From: Pontiella sp. | Lineage (GTDB): Bacteria > Verrucomicrobiota > Kiritimatiellia > Kiritimatiellales > Pontiellaceae | DNA: 6,791 bases | Direction: 5' to 3' | Assembly (NCBI GenBank): GCA_029935255.1 | Contig: JAOZKS010000144.1 | Location: forward strand, 1 to 6,791 | Part shown: positions 1 through 5,322 of the stretch, in pieces | How the letters are laid out: each line of letters opens with the position of its first letter | How positions within the stretch are numbered: the stretch's first letter is position 1 | Notes under the pieces: model-generated | What the model saw: only the letters and a program-made list of their open reading frames with translations | What the model was told of the DNA's origin: nothing | Database searches by the model: none | Program-made: the position numbers and the translations under genes

Positions 1-1079
1 TGATCCTGCGGAAAGCGCTTCGGCCAGCTGACGATCATGGAAGTGGCCAGCGTCTCTTCAAACAGCGTTCCCTTGTGCATACGTCCATGGTTCCCGAGAA
101 AGATGGAGTGATCAGAGAAAAAGATAACGACCGTATTTTCAAGTTGCCCCGCCGATTCCAAGGCGTTGATCAAGCGACCGATCTGGCCATCCATGAAAGC
201 GACATTTGCGGCCTCTCCCATACGGTTTTTTTTCGCCTTTTTTGAGTCCATCGATTTATTATCCACCAGAAGCGGCTCGGGAACGTCATGCCCAAATGAA
301 TCCGTTTTCGGCGGCGGGATTTTCAGATCCGCCACTTTATCAAACCATCGTTGCGGAACATCGTACGGACCGTGCGGCAGACAAAAGTTAAACCACAGGA
401 AGAAGGGTTTTTCTTTGTCGCGTCCTTGGGTCAGCCAATCCACCCCGACCTGTGCAGTAAAGCCATCAAGATAATCGATATCCTCCTCCATCGTGCTCCG
501 ATTCTCATAGCCATCGTTATCTTTAAGGAACTGCTTATATTTTCCGCGTTTCTTCAAATGCTGGATAAACGGGACTTCGCCCACATCTTTGCCCTTTCTA
601 AGCGCACTCCACAGCGCATAGCGCTCGCCGGTGCAGTTCACATAATCAAAGCCATACCCTTGAAGCGCTTCGTTTTTTGATGCGGCGGGATTGTCCGCCG
701 ATGCTTTGATATGCGACTTTCCAATATAGGCTGTTTGATAGCCCGCTTCATTCAGTGTCGGCACGAACGTCCAAATCCCTTTGGGTAAATTCCTGAGGTT
801 TCCGTTTCGGTAGAACCCGAGGTTATGGGAATAGAGATTGGTTAATAATCCATTGCGCGACGGCCCGCACATGATGCCCTGACATACCGCATTGGGGAAA
901 TAGGTTCCAGCGGTCGCCAGCCGGTCAAGATGGGGTGTATAGCCAAAGCCCTCGCCGAGTTTATTCATAAATCGCGGCATCAGGTCGTCCGCCTCGATCC
1001 AGATAATATTCGGGCGGGTTTCGCCGAACACTGCTCCCGCATACATAAAGAGCAGGCCTAACCAAATTATTTTTTTCAT
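1..1079 (-). CDS. S1-family (formylglycine) sulfatase, 3'-partial
   Basis: Type I sulfatase that hydrolyses sulfate esters, here probably on a fucose-containing glycan. The ATG at 1079 follows AGGAG by 11 bases and begins a signal peptide (MKKIIWLGLLFMYAGAVFG, cleavage near G19). The frame is open to the window edge. About 359 residues are visible, and roughly 100-200 C-terminal residues are probably missing given the usual family size. RPNIIWIEADD at 22-32 gives the N-terminal metal ligands D31 and D32. CGPSR at 71-75 is the maturation signature, with C71 the expected formylglycine. GKSH at 120-123 supplies the active-site Lys and His, PHGPYD contains H236, and SDHSIFLGNHG at 322-332 supplies D323 and H324, followed by K336. 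All core catalytic positions are present, so it should be active if a maturase acts on it; none is in this window. The sulfated position and S1 subfamily cannot be read from the sequence alone. Confidence 0.93.
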   Translation of the reverse strand, partial: MKKIIWLGLLFMYAGAVFGETRPNIIWIEADDLMPRFMNKLGEGFGYTPHLDRLATAGTYFPNAVCQGIMCGPSRNGLLTNLYSHNLGFYRNGNLRNLPKGIWTFVPTLNEAGYQTAYIGKSHIKASADNPAASKNEALQGYGFDYVNCTGERYALWSALRKGKDVGEVPFIQHLKKRGKYKQFLKDNDGYENRSTMEEDIDYLDGFTAQVGVDWLTQGRDKEKPFFLWFNFCLPHGPYDVPQRWFDKVADLKIPPPKTDSFGHDVPEPLLVDNKSMDSKKAKKNRMGEAANVAFMDGQIGRLINALESAGQLENTVVIFFSDHSIFLGNHGRMHKGTLFEETLATSMIVSWPKRFPQD

Positions 1080-1090
1080 CGGGATACGTT

Positions 1091-1095
1091 CTCCT
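1091..1095 (-). promoter_or_regulatory. Ribosome-binding site of the sulfatase gene
   Basis: AGGAG reads at 1095-1091 on the minus strand, 11 bases before the sulfatase ATG at 1079. It lies in the 20-base gap after the TGA of the PhoD-like gene (1102-1100). The gap is too short for a terminator and its own promoter, so the sulfatase is most likely in the same transcript. Confidence 0.7.
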
Positions 1096-1099
1096 TTAT

Positions 1100-3001
1100 T
1101 CACTTTTGCGGAACCAACGTCATGCCGGAGCCCCCACCGGGGGCAATCTTCACCGTGATGACATTGTCTTTTTTCAAGGCCGATTGAACTCCGGAAAAGG
1201 TCTGCACCGAATCCCCTTCACCCACGCGGATCGTATACAAACCTTCTTCAAACACCTTGGGTTGCCAACTCGAACCATTAATGCGCAGCGTATAAACGAC
1301 CTCTTTTCTTTTTTCGTTGATGACTTGCACCACGGGATCGTTCATCCCTTCACAACGTAGGAGAGGAAGCCACGCGACGGCTTTTCGACCATAGTTTTCT
1401 TCCTGATGAATCGTCACGGGCCAGCCCGGAAAGGGTTTCGCATCCGGCGCGGACACATCGCTATTGCGCGGCCAGCATTCCATGGTGATGGTGCGTTGCT
1501 CTTTATTGAAACGGACAATTCCATGCCCGGCGGCACCGCCGGCAAATGGATCCTCTTTGGTTCCGATTTCTTTCCACTCTTCATTCGGGTTTGAGTAGGC
1601 ATACATCGTCACCTTATTCCCAAACCCGTCCTTGAATTGACCGGTATGCTCCAGCCCGTTGGCCATCGGGTTCACCCCCTTTTCCTTCGGCAGCCATGAG
1701 CGTGGCCAAAAGTTGACAATAGAGGGGACGCAAAATGAGAATCCAGCATCTCCCCAGTCGTCCACGCCGTGTTGAAGAACGGTTCCCAAATGCTGATCGC
1801 CCGCCAGCATGAAAGCGTAGCCTTTCCGAATTTCGGACAGCGCCTTGTTGCGCCCGGTCTGCGGCCAGCCATTGGAATCGAGATCCGCGATCACAAACCA
1901 TCGCCCCGTTTTATGAGCGGCCTGCGCAAAGATGGTCTGGGAAAGCACGGCCTTCATTTCCGTGCCGGTCCAATCGGCAGTCCATTCCCGCAGGAAGCCC
2001 AACTGGCGATCTCCCAGCAATACGGTTCCGGGGACATCCAGTTCCGAAACATCAAACTCGGGATCGTTCATCAGGTCGGCGCGTTTATGCCCGGGGGTTT
2101 GAACCAGCCCTGCCGGGCCGGTTTTAAATTTACGGTCTTCCAATATGGCAAAATCCACACCCCCCACATTCAACGAGGTGTAGTATACGGTGATGCCGCG
2201 CTCAACCGGGGTTGGATCGAACGGATCCGGCAGATTGGCCGTCTGGGCGAACTGCACTTCGTTTACATATTGAACCGGCATGAAGTAGCCGCCATCGTCG
2301 CCACCGCCTTTATGGGTTTGCTTGCCCGCCGCGCCCCAAAGGTTGCCCTGCCCCACGTCGTGGTCGTCAGGAATAGCGATCGTGGGACGATCTTTTATGA
2401 TCTCCCCGAATTGCTCTCCAAACAAGAGCCACGCCTTTAGATGGGTTTTATGGTCGTAGGATTGGTCGCCGGCGAAAAACAGCAAATCCACATCATGTGC
2501 TTTCACATTGGCGATAATATCCGGCTTCATGCGGCGATCCCGATTCGAATTCCCCGTAAAGGCGGCAACCACAATCTCGTTTTTATCGATGGGGTCTTTG
2601 CGAATTAATCCGGAGTAGACGGAAGCCCCGCCCCTTGCAACCACCCGATAGTTCCAATCGTTGGAAGGATCCCAGTTCTCGACGCGAAACACCAAATTCC
2701 AAGCCTTATCCTGCGCCTTGTTCCCATAGCTCGTCTCGCGAACCATCTCGGTTGCAATCGTCTTCCACGCCCCGGTTTTCTGAACCTGGAGTTTAACCTC
2801 GCGGCTATCGCCATCCGCCAGCGGATAAAGTTGAACCATCATCTTCATCGTCTGATCCTGCACCGTGTACATGGCAAAACAAATACCGCTTTTTTCTGGC
2901 TCGGCCGCGCGGCTCGAAAAACTTGAAATCGTCCCGAGTACGCATCCAAAAATCAATATGCCATAATTCCGTTTTTTATTGTTTCTTCTCCACAGGTTCA
3001 T
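1100..3001 (-). CDS. PhoD-like metallophosphoesterase, secreted
   Basis: Calcineurin-like phosphoesterase of the PhoD/alkaline phosphatase D group, 633 aa, presumed to hydrolyse phosphate mono- or diesters outside the cytoplasm. The ATG at 3001 overlaps the GH95 stop as ATGA and follows GGAG by ten bases. The N-terminus is a long basic n-region with an Arg pair (5-6), a hydrophobic core at 14-25 and likely cleavage near A33. A beta-sandwich lies at about 35-138, the catalytic domain at about 140-500 and an additional beta-rich domain at about 520-633. Metal-site motifs are AGDQSYDH (D179), PDDHDVGQGN (D212, D213, H214), a DR pair at 289-290 matching the PhoD LDTR motif, LLGDRQLGFLREW, and AGDQHLG (D402, H404). 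The Cys of the first PhoD motif is replaced (AAFTGN, T149), and I see no Tyr equivalent between D179 and D212. The substrate is unknown. A role in the fucan pathway is inferred only from its position in the operon. Confidence 0.85.
   Translation of the reverse strand: MNLWRRNNKKRNYGILIFGCVLGTISSFSSRAAEPEKSGICFAMYTVQDQTMKMMVQLYPLADGDSREVKLQVQKTGAWKTIATEMVRETSYGNKAQDKAWNLVFRVENWDPSNDWNYRVVARGGASVYSGLIRKDPIDKNEIVVAAFTGNSNRDRRMKPDIIANVKAHDVDLLFFAGDQSYDHKTHLKAWLLFGEQFGEIIKDRPTIAIPDDHDVGQGNLWGAAGKQTHKGGGDDGGYFMPVQYVNEVQFAQTANLPDPFDPTPVERGITVYYTSLNVGGVDFAILEDRKFKTGPAGLVQTPGHKRADLMNDPEFDVSELDVPGTVLLGDRQLGFLREWTADWTGTEMKAVLSQTIFAQAAHKTGRWFVIADLDSNGWPQTGRNKALSEIRKGYAFMLAGDQHLGTVLQHGVDDWGDAGFSFCVPSIVNFWPRSWLPKEKGVNPMANGLEHTGQFKDGFGNKVTMYAYSNPNEEWKEIGTKEDPFAGGAAGHGIVRFNKEQRTITMECWPRNSDVSAPDAKPFPGWPVTIHQEENYGRKAVAWLPLLRCEGMNDPVVQVINEKRKEVVYTLRINGSSWQPKVFEEGLYTIRVGEGDSVQTFSGVQSALKKDNVITVKIAPGGGSGMTLVPQK
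2998..3001 (-). other. ATGA start/stop overlap between the GH95 and PhoD-like genes
   Basis: The minus strand reads ATGA at 3001-2998: the ATG of the PhoD-like gene (3001-2999) overlaps the TGA of the GH95 gene (3000-2998). This four-base overlap is a classic sign of translational coupling and supports one operon with linked expression of both enzymes. Confidence 0.85.
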
Positions 3002-5313
3002 AGATCTACTTCTCCAGTTTTCTCGTAAAACTCATTTAGTCCGAAATGGAAATGGCCTTCTTTGGTTTCTGCGTCGGCGACCGGAATCCGGCAATCCTCC
3101 ACCGATCCGTAGTGAATACTTTCTCCCTTTTTCAGATCCACATGAACAATCGTCCATCCGTTCAGAAAAGAGGTTTTCCATGAACTGCCCTGAGTCGATT
3201 GGATTTTCGCGAGGTCCTTACCGCTCTTGAACCGCAACTGCAGCGGCCCCGCCCGATCGGCCGTAATGCGGAAGGCCCGGGTCTGCCCTTGTGTGTAACG
3301 CGCACTGACCGTATATCCACCCTCGGCACGAAACCCATCGAAACAGGCCTCCGGCCATCTCGCAGAAATACCGGGGAACAGACGAACCAGATTGGTTGTA
3401 TAGTTGTGAATTCCCCAGCTTTGAATCAGCAGCTCCTGCAGAGCTGCGGCAGAAGAAAGCGGCGTTTCAATGACGGGTCCGGTTTCTAGATAGAAGGTAT
3501 TGGGATAGAGATAGAGATCGAAATACTGCTGCAACTGATCAAGGGCTTTTTCCGGCTCATCAAGCATGGCATACATGGCCGTAGCAGCGGTTCGCGTGTA
3601 GCCCTTGTAGCTCCAAGAGTGCCGGGTCAGGGGCTTATCAAACTTGAACCCCAGCCAATGATCCATGGTCTTGAGATACAATGCATGCTCCTCGGCGCAA
3701 TCAATGTCGATCCGACGCAGTGGATAGAGACCGATCAAATGGGAGAAGTGTCGATGCGCCCCGGTCAGATGCAGATCTTTCCCCAGCATGATGCCATCTT
3801 CGCTGACGTGGAGAGGAACCAGTTCTTTAAGAATCTGCTGGTAACGGGTGGTATCCGAATCGTTCAGATTGAATTGTTCACCTATATAGATGGCCGTCTC
3901 CAACCCCCAGCGCAACAGCTCCAAATTATAGGTCGTGTCTTCACCCTGAATTTTCCATTCCGGCGAAGTGTCCTTGGGCATGTGCCACAAGCCATCCTCC
4001 CCTTTCGAGAGCGCGTGGATGAGGAAATTATTGGCACGCTTGAGAATCGGATAGAACTTCTGCACCGCGCGCTCGTCATCCGGATAGACGCGGAGGAAAT
4101 GCCAATAGTCCTGGAGCGTCCAGAGAAAATTTCCGTACTCGCCCCAGAAGCCTGTAGGGCCGTAAGGGCTGGTGCCGCGCCCGCAGGAAGCGGAGTCGTG
4201 CTGGTATTTTTCATCCACGGCCTGAATAAAGATGTCGTGGTTTGCATCGATCCAATCCGCCAGCGTGGAGGCAATCCCCGGTTGGTTCCCCACCGCCATG
4301 GGCAGGTAGGATAGTTGCACATTCAGGTTGGCCCAGATGCGCGGCCAGGGTGTTGCCCGGAACCACGGCCCCATCAGATCGATCGGCAGGGCGCCCGGAC
4401 GAGTGGCTGAGCCGTATTTATACATTTGAACCCAGTAGTTGGCTTCGATCCGTTTGTCCGGAATAGAGATGAAGGGCTTGGCGAAATAGTCCGACCAATA
4501 GGCAACATGATCCTGCTCGACCTGTTTAAGCCCAGCCTCCAGTGCATTTTTTATGACGGCAACGCCCTCGGTCTTGGAGAGTGCTTTGACATCCTGATTG
4601 TAATCCGTAGTCCAAACCAGCAGGTAGCGGTTGGGCGCGACTTTTTCAAATTTCCAAGTCAGAACATACCCCTGCCCGCCTTTAAGCGGAACAAAACGAT
4701 ATTCGATTCCATCGGCATCGCCCCGTTCTTCCGGATCGAGTTTTTTAACCAGCCCCATCCCCATGATCGCCTTGTAGGTTTCGGGGTCGGAAAAGTCGTT
4801 CGGATTATCAAGCTGAACGCTCTTATCTTTCCGGATCGCGTAGAGTCCATCAGCCGGCGCGCCGGGCAAAGCAAAGAGTTCAATGTCAATTTTTTCATTA
4901 CCCGTCACCGTGAACTCCACCATCACGACATCGTGCTTCACCGAAGCCAGCGATTGAAATTTAACCGTCCCTTTGCTCGTCGTAACCGCTCCGCTAGCCA
5001 ACGCCTTGTGTAGATCCAGCCGCATCGAGAAATCGGAGGTAGTTCCTTTTGTCTTTAGGATAAACTTTCCGATCGGTGCCCGGCTTTTTTCGGAATAGAC
5101 CCGCGTATCGCCAATATCGAAATGCAGGATTTCATCCCGTGCCGACCAGATACAGGTGCCCAGTTCCCCGTTTCCGAGAAAGGCGCTCTCTTCGTACGCT
5201 TTCGGCGTACGATCCCAAAGCAGATCAAAGTCGGAAAGATACTCTCCGTCCACGGCGAAAGAGGTGTTGGCGAGCAATATTGCAATTCCCAGTACAAACC
5301 ATTTTTGTTTCAT
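2998..5313 (-). CDS. GH95-family glycoside hydrolase (alpha-L-fucosidase-like), secreted
   Basis: Predicted inverting exo-hydrolase of terminal alpha-1,2-L-fucose or alpha-L-galactose. I chose the ATG at 5313 (771 aa): it follows AGGAG by four bases and starts directly with a signal peptide (MKQKW, a hydrophobic core, SFA at 18-20, cleavage near A20). The frame also has a TTG at 5337 and an ATG at 5328, but these overlap the GH29 end and give a poorer N-terminus. The length fits GH95. An N-terminal beta-sandwich (about 25-270) opens with a GNGELGTCIW motif. The (alpha/alpha)6 barrel follows (about 290-660), then a C-terminal beta domain. In the barrel, N329 and N331 (ANLNVQ) match the conserved Asn pair, E452 in TSPEW matches the general-acid Glu, and HRHFSHL at 520-526 is a family motif. 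Where the family usually has IDGNFG with a catalytic Asp, this protein has VIETPL (E616). It may therefore be a divergent branch with another specificity. The TGA stop overlaps the next gene's ATG. Confidence 0.88.
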   Translation of the reverse strand: MKQKWFVLGIAILLANTSFAVDGEYLSDFDLLWDRTPKAYEESAFLGNGELGTCIWSARDEILHFDIGDTRVYSEKSRAPIGKFILKTKGTTSDFSMRLDLHKALASGAVTTSKGTVKFQSLASVKHDVVMVEFTVTGNEKIDIELFALPGAPADGLYAIRKDKSVQLDNPNDFSDPETYKAIMGMGLVKKLDPEERGDADGIEYRFVPLKGGQGYVLTWKFEKVAPNRYLLVWTTDYNQDVKALSKTEGVAVIKNALEAGLKQVEQDHVAYWSDYFAKPFISIPDKRIEANYWVQMYKYGSATRPGALPIDLMGPWFRATPWPRIWANLNVQLSYLPMAVGNQPGIASTLADWIDANHDIFIQAVDEKYQHDSASCGRGTSPYGPTGFWGEYGNFLWTLQDYWHFLRVYPDDERAVQKFYPILKRANNFLIHALSKGEDGLWHMPKDTSPEWKIQGEDTTYNLELLRWGLETAIYIGEQFNLNDSDTTRYQQILKELVPLHVSEDGIMLGKDLHLTGAHRHFSHLIGLYPLRRIDIDCAEEHALYLKTMDHWLGFKFDKPLTRHSWSYKGYTRTAATAMYAMLDEPEKALDQLQQYFDLYLYPNTFYLETGPVIETPLSSAAALQELLIQSWGIHNYTTNLVRLFPGISARWPEACFDGFRAEGGYTVSARYTQGQTRAFRITADRAGPLQLRFKSGKDLAKIQSTQGSSWKTSFLNGWTIVHVDLKKGESIHYGSVEDCRIPVADAETKEGHFHFGLNEFYEKTGEVDL
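3012..3015 (-). promoter_or_regulatory. Ribosome-binding site of the PhoD-like gene, inside the GH95 3' end
   Basis: GGAG lies at 3015-3012 on the minus strand, ten bases upstream of the ATG at 3001. It is part of the last codons of the GH95 gene, so the site is fully embedded in upstream coding sequence. Confidence 0.6.
5192..5212. repeat. Perfect 8-bp inverted repeat with a 5-base loop inside the GH95 coding region
   Basis: TCGTACGC (5192-5199) and GCGTACGA (5205-5212) are exact reverse complements separated by five bases. The hairpin would form in the mRNA about 100 bases after the GH95 start, over the codons for the DRTPKAYE stretch. There is no T-tract after it, so it is not an intrinsic terminator. 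It may simply be a product of codon choice. Confidence 0.5.
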
Positions 5314-5317
5314 ATTT

Positions 5318-5322
5318 CTCCT
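5318..5322 (-). promoter_or_regulatory. Ribosome-binding site of the GH95 gene, overlapping the GH29 stop codon
   Basis: AGGAG reads on the minus strand at 5322-5318, four bases before the ATG at 5313. Two bases of the upstream TAG stop (5323-5321) are also the first two of this motif. The placement decides the GH95 start and suggests that ribosomes finishing the fucosidase re-initiate on the next gene. Confidence 0.75.

Noticed and set aside
1080..1099. Terminator or separate promoter between the PhoD-like and sulfatase genes
   Set aside because: The gap is only 20 bases and holds a ribosome-binding site. There is no hairpin plus T-tract and no room for -35/-10 boxes.
1769..2440. Plus-strand open frame of about 220 codons
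   Set aside because: It lies wholly antisense to the PhoD-like catalytic domain, has no recognisable motif or convincing ribosome-binding site, and the minus-strand frame carries clear family motifs.
2940..2945. Possible lipobox (IFGC, Cys20) in the PhoD-like signal peptide
   Set aside because: Phe at the -2 position is atypical and the hydrophobic core continues past the Cys, so a normal signal peptidase I site near A33 fits better.
3619..4314. Plus-strand open frame of about 230 codons
   Set aside because: It is antisense to the GH95 barrel. The translation has no family features and looks like a codon-use shadow of the real gene.
4426..5013. Plus-strand open frame of about 195 codons
   Set aside because: Antisense to the GH95 N-terminal domain, with no domain or start signal of its own.
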